Part shown: one piece after another, positions 42,119-51,069 of the stretch
Numbering within the stretch: position 1 is the stretch's first letter
How the letters are laid out: each line of letters begins with the position of its first letter
From: Lysobacter antibioticus
GTDB lineage: Bacteria > Pseudomonadota > Gammaproteobacteria > Xanthomonadales > Xanthomonadaceae
Direction: 5' to 3'
Assembly: GCF_001442535.1 (NCBI RefSeq)
Contig: NZ_CP013141.1
Coordinates: forward strand, 2,954,434 to 3,018,433
Length of the DNA stretch: 64,000 nucleotides
Translations under genes and position numbers: made by a program
The notes under the pieces: model-generated
Database searches by the model: none
Told to the model about the DNA's origin: nothing
What the model saw: only the letters and a program-made list of their open reading frames with translations

Positions 42119-43170
42119 TGGCCGTGGCGATGGGTTCGACGTCGATGACGATGTTCGTGGTGGCGGGCGCGACCCTGGTCGTGTTCGCGCTTGGGTTCGC
42201 CCTGTATCCGCTGTGGCGCTCGCGGCCGTGGCTCGGTGCCGGCGTCGGCCTGGCGCTGGCGGCGGTGACCGCGGCGCTGTACCTCGCGATTGGCACGCCG
42301 GCCGCACTCAATCCGCAGCAGGTCAAGGCTCCGCAGACCCTCGCCGAAGCGGTGACCCAACTCGAAGCCGAGCTCGAACGCGATCCGAACCAGATCGAAG
42401 GCTGGCGCCTGCTCGCCAGCGCCTACACCGCCGAAGGCCTGAGCGAGAAAGCGCGCGATGCCTATGCGCGTGCGGTCAAGCTTGCCCCCGACAACCCCGA
42501 CCTGCTCGCCGAAGCCGCCGAGGCGCGCGCGCTGGCGATGCCGGACCGTCGCTTCGATGCAGAAGCCGTGTCCATGCTGCAGCACGCCCTGCAACAGCAG
42601 CCGATGCACCAGCGCGCGCGCTGGTTCCTCGGCATCGCCCAGCGCCAGGCCGAGCAACCGGCCGAAGCGGCCAAGACCTGGGAGCCGCTGCTCGCCGTAG
42701 TCGATGCGCGCACCGCCGCCAGCCTGCTCGAACAGATCAACGGCGCGCGCCTGGAAGCCGGCCTCGAACCGATGCAGGCGCCGGCGCAGACACCGACCCA
42801 AGCCGCTCGACCCGCTGTCGCGGGCCCCGGCCTCACCGTCAAGGTCAGCCTGGCGCCGGCCCTGGCGGCGAAGCTGCCGGCCAACGCCAGCCTGTTCGTG
42901 CTCGCTCGCCAGCCCAATGGCGCGCCGATGCCGGTCGCGGTCGAGAAACACGCAGCCAAGGATTTCCCGATCGAGGTCCGGCTCGACGACGGCGACAGCC
43001 CGATGCCGACCATGAAACTGTCCCAGCTCGCGCAGGTGCAGGTGCTCGCCCGCATATCGGCCTCGGGCAATGCGATCCCGCAGCCTGGCGACCTCGCCTC
43101 TGCGCCGGCCATCGCGCGCGTGGCCGACAACGGCACGGTCGAGATCGTGATCGATCGCGTGGTCGAATGA
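42118..43170 (+). CDS. ccmI: CcmI, TPR-type apocytochrome c chaperone
   Basis: 350 aa from ATG 42118, overlapping the ccmH stop by one base. Two N-terminal helices (MFVVAGATLVVFALGFALYPLW, GAGVGLALAAVTAALYLAIG), then TPR repeats (EGWRLLASAYTAEGLSEKARDAYARAVKLAPDN) and a C-terminal beta domain (SLFVLARQPNGAPMPVAV). It hands apocytochrome to CcmFH. Last gene of the ccm operon. Confidence 0.9.
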   Translation: MAVAMGSTSMTMFVVAGATLVVFALGFALYPLWRSRPWLGAGVGLALAAVTAALYLAIGTPAALNPQQVKAPQTLAEAVTQLEAELERDPNQIEGWRLLASAYTAEGLSEKARDAYARAVKLAPDNPDLLAEAAEARALAMPDRRFDAEAVSMLQHALQQQPMHQRARWFLGIAQRQAEQPAEAAKTWEPLLAVVDARTAASLLEQINGARLEAGLEPMQAPAQTPTQAARPAVAGPGLTVKVSLAPALAAKLPANASLFVLARQPNGAPMPVAVEKHAAKDFPIEVRLDDGDSPMPTMKLSQLAQVQVLARISASGNAIPQPGDLASAPAIARVADNGTVEIVIDRVVE

Positions 43171-43417
43171 GCGCCGCCGGGTCGGTCCGGTTCGGGGCCG
43201 TCCAGCGGCAAAACGAGGCCTGTTTCGCCATCGGAACGGGCTCATGACGACAGAACGGATGGTGCTGCGACGCACGCCGGGCCTATGGTTTAGGCTGCAC
43301 CGCGATCGCTGCGGGCGAGCGGACGAAACGAACTTCGCAAGCGTCAGCTTCCCGCTCCGCCCTTCCCCTCCGACCCCAAGGACACCGGCCCACGGCCGGC
43401 CAGACGAGCGTTAAGGC

Positions 43418-44560
43418 ATGACCGAATTCATTCCGCCCGGCACCCGCCACATCGACCTGCCATCGCCGTTTCCGATGAAACGCGGCGGCGCGCTGCACGG
43501 CGCCCGCATCGCCTACGAGACCTGGGGCGAGCTCAATGCCGCCCGCGACAACGCCATCCTGATCGTCACCGGCCTGTCGCCCGACGCGCACGCCGCCGCC
43601 AACGCCGGCAATCCGGAACCGGGTTGGTGGGAGGCGATGCTCGGCCCGGGCAAGCCGATCGACAGCCAGCACTGGTTCGTGATCTGCGTGAACTCGCTGG
43701 GCAGTTGCAAGGGCTCGACCGGCCCGGCCTCGGTCGACCCGGTTACCGGCGAGCTGTACCGCCTCGAATTCCCCGAACTGTCGGTCGAAGACGGCGCCGA
43801 TGCGGCCGCTCACGTCGTGGGCGCGCTCGGCATCGAGCACCTGGCCTGCGTGATCGGCAATTCGATGGGCGGCATGACCGCGCTGGCCTTGTTGATCCGT
43901 CATCCGGGCCTGGCGCGCAACCACATCAACATCTCCGGCGCCGCCCGCGCCTTGCCGTTCTCGATCGCGATCCGCTCGCTGCAGCGCGAGGCGATCCGCC
44001 TGGACCCGCAATGGAACCTGGGCCGCTACGACGACGCGCATTACCCCGAGTCCGGCATGCGCATGGCGCGCAAGCTTGGCGTCATCACCTATCGTTCGGC
44101 GCTGGAATGGGACGGCCGCTTCGGCCGCGTGCGTCTGGACTCGGACCGCGCCGACGACGAACCGTTCGGGCTGGAGTTCGAAGTCGAAAGCTACCTCGAA
44201 GGCCACGCCCGCCGCTTCGTCCGCCGTTTCGACCCCAACTGCTACCTCTACCTCAGCCGTTCGATGGACTGGTTCGACCTGGGCGATTACTGCGGCCAGC
44301 CCCTCGCCGACAATGATGAACAGGTGCGACTCGGCCTGGCCTCGATCCGGGTCGAGAAGGCCCTGGCGATCGGCGTCCAAACCGACATCCTGTTCCCCTT
44401 GCAGCAACAGCAGGAAATCGCCGAGGGCCTGAGCGCCGGCGGCGCCGATTCGCGCTTCCTGCCGTTGGAATCGCCGCAGGGGCACGACGCCTTCCTGGTC
44501 GACATCGGCCGTTTTGGGCCGGCCGTCGCAGGATTCCTGGCCGAGCTGCGGGGACGCTAG
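43418..44560 (+). CDS. metX: MetX-family O-acyltransferase (homoserine or serine O-acetyl/succinyltransferase)
   Basis: 380 aa alpha/beta hydrolase. Nucleophile elbow GNSMGGMTAL (Ser ~149), catalytic Asp region GVQTDILFP and His in PQGHDAFLVD. MetX makes O-acyl-homoserine for methionine synthesis. In Xanthomonadaceae some members are, to my knowledge, serine O-succinyltransferases serving cysteine synthesis. The next gene encodes a cysteine dioxygenase-like protein, which fits a cysteine connection, but substrate choice cannot be read from the sequence by eye. Confidence 0.85.
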   Translation: MTEFIPPGTRHIDLPSPFPMKRGGALHGARIAYETWGELNAARDNAILIVTGLSPDAHAAANAGNPEPGWWEAMLGPGKPIDSQHWFVICVNSLGSCKGSTGPASVDPVTGELYRLEFPELSVEDGADAAAHVVGALGIEHLACVIGNSMGGMTALALLIRHPGLARNHINISGAARALPFSIAIRSLQREAIRLDPQWNLGRYDDAHYPESGMRMARKLGVITYRSALEWDGRFGRVRLDSDRADDEPFGLEFEVESYLEGHARRFVRRFDPNCYLYLSRSMDWFDLGDYCGQPLADNDEQVRLGLASIRVEKALAIGVQTDILFPLQQQQEIAEGLSAGGADSRFLPLESPQGHDAFLVDIGRFGPAVAGFLAELRGR

Positions 44561-44572
44561 GACAGGCGTAGA

Positions 44573-45178
44573 ATGGACCGCATGAACGCCACCGACGCCC
44601 TGCCCGACCTCGACTTCCCCGGCCACGACAAGCTGGTCGCCGCCATCGACGATGCCGTCGGCTGCGGCGACGAACACGCGGTCACCGCGGCCCTGCGCAA
44701 TACCCTGTGCAAGATGATCCGCGACCGCGACGTGCACCTGCCCGACTGCGTGTTCGATCCGATCGACGATCACTACGCCCGGCGCGAGATCTACCGCAGC
44801 CCGCAGCTCGGCTACAGCGTCGTGGCGATGACCTGGGGCCCAGGCCAGGGCACGCCGATGCACGACCACAGTGGCCTGTGGTGCGTCGAAGGCGTTTGGG
44901 ACGGCGAACTCGAAATCACCCAGTTCGAACTGCTCGAACGCAACGGCGAGAACTTCCGTTTCCGCGCCGCCGGCGGCATGCATGCCGGCCCGGGCAGCGC
45001 CGGCAGCCTGATCCCGCCGCACGAGTACCACACCATCCGCAACGCCAGTAACGACTCGGTCGCCGTGTCCCTGCACATCTACAAGGCGCCGATGGAAGCC
45101 TGCTCGATGTTCGTGCCACGCGATGGCGAGTGGTTCCGCCGCGTCGACAAGTCGCTGGAAACCGACGAAGCGGCCTGA
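44573..45178 (+). CDS. Cysteine dioxygenase-type cupin
   Basis: 201 aa. Start 44573 or 44582 (MDRMNATD). The iron-binding 3-His pattern is visible in GTPMHDHSGLWCVEGVWDGELE and IPPHEYHTIRN; YSVVAMTWGPGQGTPMHDH is typical of CDO type I. The reaction would be cysteine to cysteine sulfinate with O2. It follows metX after 12 bp, so it is cotranscribed. A mercaptopropionate dioxygenase activity is an alternative. Confidence 0.85.
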   Translation: MDRMNATDALPDLDFPGHDKLVAAIDDAVGCGDEHAVTAALRNTLCKMIRDRDVHLPDCVFDPIDDHYARREIYRSPQLGYSVVAMTWGPGQGTPMHDHSGLWCVEGVWDGELEITQFELLERNGENFRFRAAGGMHAGPGSAGSLIPPHEYHTIRNASNDSVAVSLHIYKAPMEACSMFVPRDGEWFRRVDKSLETDEAA

Positions 45179-45371
45179 GCCGCCGTGCGCCGCACCGCGG
45201 CGCCGCGGCATCGCATCGCCGGCAAGCCTGATGAGCGGCGCGCAGACGCGCCATCCTTACATCACGGCGCCCCACACAACCTGCCGATGGCCCATGCCGG
45301 CGCGCCCGACACCGGGTAGCATCCGCGCGTTCGCTTATTGCCTCTCTCAGCCGCCGCCCGGAGATCAGACG

Positions 45372-45824
45372 ATGCTGACCGACCTGTTGCTCGCTGCCTC
45401 GCACCACCTGCTGATCTTCGCCCTGGTGTCGATGCTCGTCGCCGAATCGATCTTGTTGCGCGGCCCTATCGACGGCGGCGTGCTGCAACGCCTGGCCCGT
45501 CTCGACTCCGGCTACGGCGGCTGCGCCGGCCTGTTGCTGCTGATCGGCCTGGCGCGCGTGTGGTACGGCGTCAAAGGTCACGATTTCTACCTGCACAACC
45601 CGTGGTTCCACGCCAAGCTCGGCGCCTACGTTCTGGTCGGCCTGCTGTCGATCCTGCCGACCGTACGCTTCCTGCGCTGGCGCAAGGCCTTGTCGCTCAA
45701 CCCGGCCTATCTGCCGGACGCCGGCGAAGTGGCGAAGATGCGCGGTCTGGTGCGTTTCGAATTGGTCCTGATCGCGGCGATCTTCGTGCTGGCCGCGGCG
45801 ATGGCGCGCTACGGCGGTTTCTGA
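45372..45824 (+). CDS. DUF2214 membrane protein
   Basis: 150 aa from ATG 45372. Four membrane helices (LLLAASHHLLIFALVSMLVAESIL, GLLLLIGLARVWYG, LGAYVLVGLLSILPTVRF, ELVLIAAIFVLAAAMARY). The pattern ARVWYGVKGHDFYLHNPWFHAKLG is the DUF2214 signature. Function unknown. Confidence 0.85.
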   Translation: MLTDLLLAASHHLLIFALVSMLVAESILLRGPIDGGVLQRLARLDSGYGGCAGLLLLIGLARVWYGVKGHDFYLHNPWFHAKLGAYVLVGLLSILPTVRFLRWRKALSLNPAYLPDAGEVAKMRGLVRFELVLIAAIFVLAAAMARYGGF

Positions 45825-45985
45825 GCCCTCTACCACTGCAATGGCGAGAGTCACTTCGACCCGACCCGGCAAATTGAAGGCATGGGCAGGTGGGCATCTG
45901 ACGAACCCCGGCACAACCCAAACGCCGTGCCTCGTTCAAAGCATGCAGACGCCGAGCGTTCGGCTCGCTATACTGCGCGTCCGCT

Positions 45986-46072
45986 GCCGGAGTGGCGGAA
46001 TCGGTAGACGCAGCGGACTCAAAATCCGCCGCCCTTAAAAGCGTGTGGGTTCGAGTCCCACCTCCGGCACCA
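45986..46072 (+). tRNA. tRNA-Leu (CAA)
   Basis: 87 nt with encoded CCA. Acceptor GCCGGAG/CTCCGGC, anticodon loop CTCAAAA giving CAA, a long variable arm as expected for tRNA-Leu, and T-loop GGTTCGAGTCCC. Confidence 0.95.
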
Positions 46073-46074
46073 TG

Positions 46075-46116
46075 AAAAAACAAGGGCTTAGCCGCAAGGC
46101 TAGGCCCTTTGTTTTT
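46075..46116 (+). terminator. Terminator after tRNA-Leu
   Basis: An almost symmetrical hairpin (CAAGGGCTTAGCC / GGCTAGGCCCTTTG, loop GCAA) flanked by A-run and T-run, so it can act in both directions. Confidence 0.85.
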
Positions 46117-46160
46117 GCGATGCGCCCGACCCGCGCAGCAGGAGTGCGCGAGCGCCGGGC

Positions 46161-46337
46161 TCAGTTCGGCTCGCCGGCGTCGTCGTCGGCCGTAAACGCC
46201 GTTGCCATCGAAGCGGCCGCGGCATCGCCGGCTTCCTGCGGCTCCGCCACCGACTCCGCGCGTTCCGCCGCGCTCATCCGCGCCGCCGCCTGCCAGGCGG
46301 TCACGGTGCATCGGATGGCGGCGGCGGTTGCGAGCAT
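46161..46337 (-). CDS. Small hypothetical protein
   Basis: 58 aa from ATG 46337, starting 6 bp after the stop of the preceding small gene. Hydrophobic/Ala-rich start (MLATAAAIRCTVTAWQAA) and acidic end (TADDDAGEPN). No family recognised. The longer frame to 46511 overlaps the upstream gene and is doubtful. Confidence 0.35.
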   Translation of the reverse strand: MLATAAAIRCTVTAWQAAARMSAAERAESVAEPQEAGDAAAASMATAFTADDDAGEPN

Positions 46338-46342
46338 TGGGA

Positions 46343-46669
46343 TCAGTTTTCTGAATGAGAACGGCGACAGCCCAGGCATCGCCGGGTGTGGCCACGACGG
46401 CCGGACGAGGGCCGCGACAACAGGCCGCCACAAGGGCATTGCGGCTCCAAGCCGCGTTCCCAGCGCCACAGACGCCAGAATGAATACATCATCATCGTGA
46501 AGCCGGCGCATACGCTGCCGAGCTGCAACGATCGTGCGATCGGTGCGAACGCCGCACCGGCGGGCGTGTCGCCCAACTCCAGCAATACCGTACCGGCCGC
46601 GATGCCGCCGGCGGCGATCACCAAGGCCGGCGCGAACAACTGCAGCAACATCCTGGCACCACGATTCAT
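46343..46669 (-). CDS. Small two-helix membrane protein with C-terminal Cys cluster
   Basis: 108 aa from ATG 46669. Helices FAPALVIAAGGIAAGTVLLEL and LGSVCAGFTMMMYSFWRLW, then a basic Cys-containing tail (QCPCGGLLSRPSSGRRGHTRRCLGC) that could bind a metal. I do not recognise the family. Confidence 0.55.
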   Translation of the reverse strand: MNRGARMLLQLFAPALVIAAGGIAAGTVLLELGDTPAGAAFAPIARSLQLGSVCAGFTMMMYSFWRLWRWERGLEPQCPCGGLLSRPSSGRRGHTRRCLGCRRSHSEN

Positions 46670-46861
46670 CGACACGTCTCCCCTTCTGCGCCAGCTAGCA
46701 GAACGTGGAGCGATCTCAGCCGATGAGACGATGGCCAGAATATGGCCAGGCCCGCCGCGCCGCCCCTGCCATTCGTCGTGGCGGCGCTGCGACGCTTGCC
46801 GCTTGCGCGTCGCCGCCGTCCGTGAGCAATGCGGCGACGCGGGCACGGCTAGAATGGCGCG

Positions 46862-47659
46862 ATGTGTCTGATCGCCCTCGCCTGGCAACACCACCCTCGC
46901 TATCGCCTGGCCTTGATCGCCAATCGCGACGAGGCCCATCAGCGCCCGACCGCGGCCGCGGGGCCCGACCCCGACAGCCCCGAGGTCTACGGCGGCCGCG
47001 ACCTGCTCCAGGGCGGCAGTTGGCTGATGGCGTCGAGCGCGGGCCGCTTCGCTGCGGTCACTAACGTGCGCGCCGGGCTCAACCCGGAGGTCGCACCGCG
47101 ATCGCGCGGCGGACTGGTGCGCGAGTTCGTGCGCGATCGTATCGGCGCCTCGGACTACCTCGACGCCTTGCGTCCCGACGCGGCCGAGTTCGGCCGTTTC
47201 AATCTGCTGCTATGGGACGGCGAGGCCTTGATGTTCGCCAGCAATCATCCGCATTTCGTCGCCCGGCCGGTCGCGCCCGGCGTGCATGCGATGTCGAACG
47301 GCGCCTTCGACGCGCCGTGGCCCAAGAGCACTCACGCCACGCGCGCCTTGTCGTCGTGGCTGGATTCGTCGGCATCGACCGCGCCGCAATCGGGCACCGA
47401 CCAATTGGAAATGCTGTTGTCGGCGCTCGCCGACTCCACGCCCGCGCCCGACGAGGCGCTGCCCGATACCGGCGTGGGGCTGGAACTCGAACGCATGCTG
47501 TCGCCGCCGTTCGTGCTCGGCGAGCGCTACGGCACGCGATGCAGCACGGTGGTGTTGATCGATGCGGATTCGATCGCCTTCGTCGAGCGACGCTTCGGCC
47601 CGAACGGCGCGGCCGGCGGAGAATCGGCGACGCTGTTGCCGTTGTCGCCACGCAGCTGA
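46862..47659 (+). CDS. NRDE-family (TANGO2-like) protein
   Basis: 265 aa. The N-terminus MCLIALAWQHHPRYRLALIANRDE carries the NRDE motif and Cys2 that define this Ntn-hydrolase-like family; WLMASSAGRFAAVTNVR and YGTRCSTVVLID are further conserved positions. TANGO2 homologues have been linked to heme and lipid homeostasis, but the bacterial role is unclear. Cytoplasmic. Confidence 0.88.
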   Translation: MCLIALAWQHHPRYRLALIANRDEAHQRPTAAAGPDPDSPEVYGGRDLLQGGSWLMASSAGRFAAVTNVRAGLNPEVAPRSRGGLVREFVRDRIGASDYLDALRPDAAEFGRFNLLLWDGEALMFASNHPHFVARPVAPGVHAMSNGAFDAPWPKSTHATRALSSWLDSSASTAPQSGTDQLEMLLSALADSTPAPDEALPDTGVGLELERMLSPPFVLGERYGTRCSTVVLIDADSIAFVERRFGPNGAAGGESATLLPLSPRS

Positions 47660-47982
47660 GTTCCGGGCGCGCGCACTAACCGAACACGCAATGAGAAGAC
47701 CCGGGCCTTCGAGATTTCCTCGGGTGTCCGGGCCTTCCGTATCGGAGCGATTGCATCGGACTTTCGTCCGTTGGTTGTTCTCCGATGGGCGTAAGTTAAC
47801 GTCGCCGGCGTTACCGGCCGATCAAATTTTCGTAAGCGAAAACGGTCGCGCGCCTGTTCAGGACGCTCGGCGACGCGTTCAGTAATCAGGGCGAGTAGCC
47901 AGGAACCAGGAGTGGAGAGATCGCCGTAGCTTTAGCAGCTACTAATTCCTCACTCCTCACTCCTCACCACTCGTTCCTGGCC
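47660..47982. other. Intergenic region with imperfect inverted repeat (323 bp)
   Basis: No gene seen. Between 47899 and 47980 there is an imperfect inverted repeat (CCAGGAACCAGGAGTGG ... CCACTCGTTCCTGG) enclosing short direct repeats of CTCACTC. The 47780-47840 part is relatively AT-rich. Confidence 0.5.
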
Positions 47983-48420
47983 TCACTGCCTCGACCACGG
48001 CCACCAGCCGCGGCCGGTCTGGGCGTAGCGATCGGCGGCGCGCTCGAACGGATTGCGCACGCTGATGCCGCCGCAAATCAGATACAGCGGCACGAACAAC
48101 AGCCCCAGCACCATGTATTGATAGACGTGGGCGCGCTCGTGATCGGCGAGCAGGATCGGCGGCTCGTCGCCGTGGCCGGCGTCGTGCGCGTAGGTGAAGC
48201 ACGGCGAATCCAGACTATCGCCGGTATGCAGGATGACGTTGCCGAGGGTGATCGCCCCGCCCGGCCCCCACGGCCAATGCTGGAACACCAGGGCCAGGTC
48301 GCTGCGACGCAAACGCAGGCGCGCGCCGAACGGCATTCCGATGACGCCGGCCAACAGACCCAGCGCCGTGATCGGCGAGGTCCAGAGCATGCCGAGCGTG
48401 CCGCCGGCGATTCGCAACAA
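47983..48420 (-). CDS. Membrane protein with HExxH motif (putative metallopeptidase-like)
   Basis: 145 aa if started at the TTG at 48420; ATG 48390 is an alternative. Hydrophobic N-terminus (MLWTSPITALGLLAGVIGMPFG), then a soluble part with LLADHERAHVYQYM, a complete HExxH sequence, followed by a hydrophobic segment (LGLLFVPLYLICGG) and NPFERAADRYA with a Glu/Asp that could be the third zinc ligand. Nearly adjacent to the PspC-domain gene (9 bp). Activity not proven by sequence. Confidence 0.7.
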   Translation of the reverse strand: MLRIAGGTLGMLWTSPITALGLLAGVIGMPFGARLRLRRSDLALVFQHWPWGPGGAITLGNVILHTGDSLDSPCFTYAHDAGHGDEPPILLADHERAHVYQYMVLGLLFVPLYLICGGISVRNPFERAADRYAQTGRGWWPWSRQ

Positions 48421-48429
48421 GCCAGCCAG

Positions 48430-48633
48430 TCAGCAGCCCTCTTCCGACATCAACAGCCACAGGATCAGGTACACCAGCGCGACCGGCAGCAAGAACGTGG
48501 CCAGAGCCAGGACGACGAAAGCGCCGCGCACCAGCACCGGATTCCAATGCATCCGCAAGGCGATACCACCGCAGACGCCGGCGATCATGCGATCGTGGCG
48601 CGAGCGGCAGAACGTTCGCGTGGTACTGCTCAT
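48430..48633 (-). CDS. PspC-domain membrane protein
   Basis: 67 aa. RMIAGVCGGIALRMHWNPVLVR is the PspC domain start, followed by one membrane helix (GAFVVLALATFLLPVALVYLILWLLM). Such stand-alone PspC proteins are linked to envelope stress responses in general. Here there is no pspA or pspF beside it. Confidence 0.88.
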   Translation of the reverse strand: MSSTTRTFCRSRHDRMIAGVCGGIALRMHWNPVLVRGAFVVLALATFLLPVALVYLILWLLMSEEGC

Positions 48634-48679
48634 CCGGGCGTGCTCCGGGTTCCTGCGGGCCCGGAATCAGTCTAACGCG

Positions 48680-49099
48680 TCAGGGTGATGGCGTCGTCGC
48701 CGGCTTGGCGCGCAGCTGAACGAGGCGGGCCTTGAGCCAGGCGGCCGAGGCGACCGGCGGGGCGCCGCCGCAACGGACCCGGTAGGCCTGGCCGCTGAGG
48801 CTGCTTTCGCTGGCGGCACGCTCGATGAACTGCTCGGCAGTGTCGGCCAGATCGCGCTTGCGCAGGTAAGCCAGTTTCTTGCGCAGGTGCGCCTGCGCGG
48901 TCTTGGCGTCGTGCCAGCTGCCGTTGCGTTCGAACTGGCAGGAGGAACTGCCCAGTGCCTGGATCAGCTGCTCGATCTCGCGCTCGGCCTGGGCCGACGG
49001 CGCGGCTTGGGCGACGCCGAGGCCGACGAGCAAGGCGGTCGTCGTCAGGGCCCTGATGAAGGGAATGCGGAAACGAGTGCGGGTGCGGGCGATGTCCAT
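48680..49099 (-). CDS. Exported DUF5329-like protein
   Basis: 139 aa. Signal peptide up to LLVGLGVAQAA, then AEREIEQLIQALGSSSCQFERNGSWHDAKTAQAHLRKKLAYL, which matches the DUF5329 pattern as I know it, and a second Cys in YRVRCGG. Periplasmic, function unknown. Confidence 0.75.
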   Translation of the reverse strand: MDIARTRTRFRIPFIRALTTTALLVGLGVAQAAPSAQAEREIEQLIQALGSSSCQFERNGSWHDAKTAQAHLRKKLAYLRKRDLADTAEQFIERAASESSLSGQAYRVRCGGAPPVASAAWLKARLVQLRAKPATTPSP

Positions 49100-49107
49100 G
49101 CGGCGAA

Positions 49108-49833
49108 TTAAAGCGCACCCAACCAGGCGCCGACCACGTCGATCCAGATTTCGTAGCCGCCGCGGTTCATGTGCAGGGCGTCCTCGAGGAACAGTTCCGG
49201 GCGCGGCGCACCGGAGGCCTGCATCATCGGCGTATACACATCGAGATAGTCCACGCCCTTGGCTTGTTGCGCATAAGCGCGCACCAGGGCGTTCGCTTCG
49301 CGCACCTGCGGCAGCAAGGCCGCGCGCGAGGGGCTGGGCTTGATCGAGATGAAGCCGATCCGCGCCTGCGGCGCGGCGGCGCGCACGCGCTCGACGAAAG
49401 CGGCGAAATCGTCGCGTACCTGCACCGGCGTGCGGCCTTCGGACAAGTCGTTGTCGCCGGCATAGAACACGACCGCGCGCGGCTGATACGGGGTAACGAT
49501 GCGATCGGCGTAGTGAAGCGAATCGTAGACGCGCGAACCGCCGAAACCGCGATTGATGCTGGCCACGCCGGGGAAATCCGTATCCAGGCTTTGCCAGTAA
49601 CGGATCGACGAGCTGCCGACGAAAACGATGCTGCCGGGACGGCGGCGGACCACCGCGTCCTCGCGCTCGAAGGCCTGGATGTCGAGTTCCCAGCGGCTGG
49701 AATCGGTGCCGGCTGCTGCGGCTGCTGCGGCGGCCGGGACTGCCGCGGTCGTCGTTGCGGCCAGGGGTGTCGGCGCGGTGCTGGCGCAGGCGCTAAGCAG
49801 GGCCAGCAGCAAGGGAAGCAGGATGCGGCGCAT
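49108..49833 (-). CDS. SGNH/GDSL-type hydrolase lipoprotein
   Basis: 241 aa. Lipobox LLSACAS. SGNH blocks: IVFVGSSSIRYW (nucleophile Ser), INRGFGGSRVYD (Gly), VVFYAGDNDLSEG (Asn) and EDALHMNRGGYEIW (Asp-x-x-His). Likely an esterase or acyl hydrolase anchored in the envelope. It starts 9 bp after the preceding gene in this list, but is transcribed ahead of it; the two could form an operon. Confidence 0.88.
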   Translation of the reverse strand: MRRILLPLLLALLSACASTAPTPLAATTTAAVPAAAAAAAAGTDSSRWELDIQAFEREDAVVRRRPGSIVFVGSSSIRYWQSLDTDFPGVASINRGFGGSRVYDSLHYADRIVTPYQPRAVVFYAGDNDLSEGRTPVQVRDDFAAFVERVRAAAPQARIGFISIKPSPSRAALLPQVREANALVRAYAQQAKGVDYLDVYTPMMQASGAPRPELFLEDALHMNRGGYEIWIDVVGAWLGAL

Positions 49834-49913
49834 GGGTGTTCTCTGACTGACGAGTTGCCGAGACTAAACGTCTCGGCGGGACGATGCATCTCGGGGCGAC
49901 GCGCAGGATTCGC

Positions 49914-49954
49914 TTGCCCTCACCCCGTCCCTCTCCCGCAAGCGGGACAGGGAG
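49914..49954. repeat. REP-like hairpin downstream of phaC
   Basis: CCCTCACCCCGTCCCTCTCCCG-type sequence with the imperfect stem GTCCCTCTCCCGC/GCGGGACAGGGAG around AA. Located between phaC and the hydrolase gene; a typical repetitive extragenic palindrome in this family as I remember it. Confidence 0.5.
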
Positions 49955-49997
49955 CGGTTCGCGGCGCGGCGACGGCGCTGTCGTTCTTGCGGCTGCC

Positions 49998-51068
49998 TCA
50001 GCGCGAGCGCTGCGCCAACCAGTCGTGAATCGCCTGGGGCACTTCGCGCTGGGCACGGCCGGACACGTAGATGCCGATGTGGCCGCCGCGGAACGACAGC
50101 TCCGAGTAGTCCTGCGTACCGACCAGCTTGGCCAGCGCCCGCGATGCGGCCGGCGGCACCAGGTGGTCCTGCTCGGCGAAGATGTTCAGCACCGGCATGC
50201 CGATGTAGGCCAGATCGACCGCGCGACCGCCGATGTCGATGCCGCCGTTGACGAAGCCGTTGCCCTGGTAGAACTGCTTGATGAATTGGCGGAAGGCTTC
50301 GCCGGCCTGGTCGGGCGAGTCGAAGATCCACTTCTCCATGCGCAGGAAGTCCTCGAGCGCACGCTTGTCGTCGAGGATGTCGATCAGGCCGACGTACTTC
50401 TGCACGAACAAGCGCCACGGCTTCAAGGTGAGGTAGCACCAGTTCATGACGTCGGCCGGGACGTTGCCGAGGGTGTCGACGAACTGGTCGATGTCCAGGC
50501 CGCGGGTCCAGTTCGACAGCATGTTGTCGTCGGTGTGGAAATCCACCGGCGTGACCATGGTGATCAGGTTGCGCACCTTGCTGGGGTTCAAGGCCGAATA
50601 GCACAACGAGAACGCACCGCCCTGGCAGATGCCGAGCAGGTTGATCGCGTCCATGCGGTACTCGCGGCGCAGATGGTCGACCGCGCCGCCGAGGAAACGT
50701 TGAATGTAATCCTCGAGCTCGAGGTAGCGGTCGGAGCGGTCGGGATAACCCCAGTCCAGGATGTAGACGTCTTCGCCGCGTTCCAGCAGGCCGCGCACGA
50801 TCGACTTGTCGGCCTGCAGATCGACCATGTAGGGGCGATTGACCAGGGCGTAGGCGATCAGCAGCGGGACCTTCGCGGTCGGCGCCTTGTCGCCGCGGAA
50901 GCGATACAACACCACCTTGCCGTCGCGCCAGACTTCCTCGCGCTCGGTCGCGCCGTAGTCGATGTTGCCGACCTGGTGCAGCGAATCCAGGCCGGCGCGC
51001 AATTTGTTCTGCGCCTGCATCGCTTCCTGGGCCAGGGACTCGGCGCTGAAATTGATCGGTGAGGTCAT
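49998..51068 (-). CDS. phaC: PhaC, class III PHA synthase catalytic subunit
   Basis: 356 aa, the class III length. Lipase-like box LLGICQGGAFSL with the catalytic Cys at ~149; Asp and His in FAEQDHLVPP and FRGGHIGIYVSG. It polymerises hydroxyacyl-CoA into storage polyester and requires PhaE, whose gene ends 1 bp before it. Cytoplasmic, at granule surfaces. Confidence 0.93.
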   Translation of the reverse strand: MTSPINFSAESLAQEAMQAQNKLRAGLDSLHQVGNIDYGATEREEVWRDGKVVLYRFRGDKAPTAKVPLLIAYALVNRPYMVDLQADKSIVRGLLERGEDVYILDWGYPDRSDRYLELEDYIQRFLGGAVDHLRREYRMDAINLLGICQGGAFSLCYSALNPSKVRNLITMVTPVDFHTDDNMLSNWTRGLDIDQFVDTLGNVPADVMNWCYLTLKPWRLFVQKYVGLIDILDDKRALEDFLRMEKWIFDSPDQAGEAFRQFIKQFYQGNGFVNGGIDIGGRAVDLAYIGMPVLNIFAEQDHLVPPAASRALAKLVGTQDYSELSFRGGHIGIYVSGRAQREVPQAIHDWLAQRSR

Positions 51069-51069
51069 G

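Noticed and set aside
43171..43417. SAM or other methionine-related riboswitch upstream of metX
   Set aside because: No conserved core that I know could be found in the 247-bp leader by eye.
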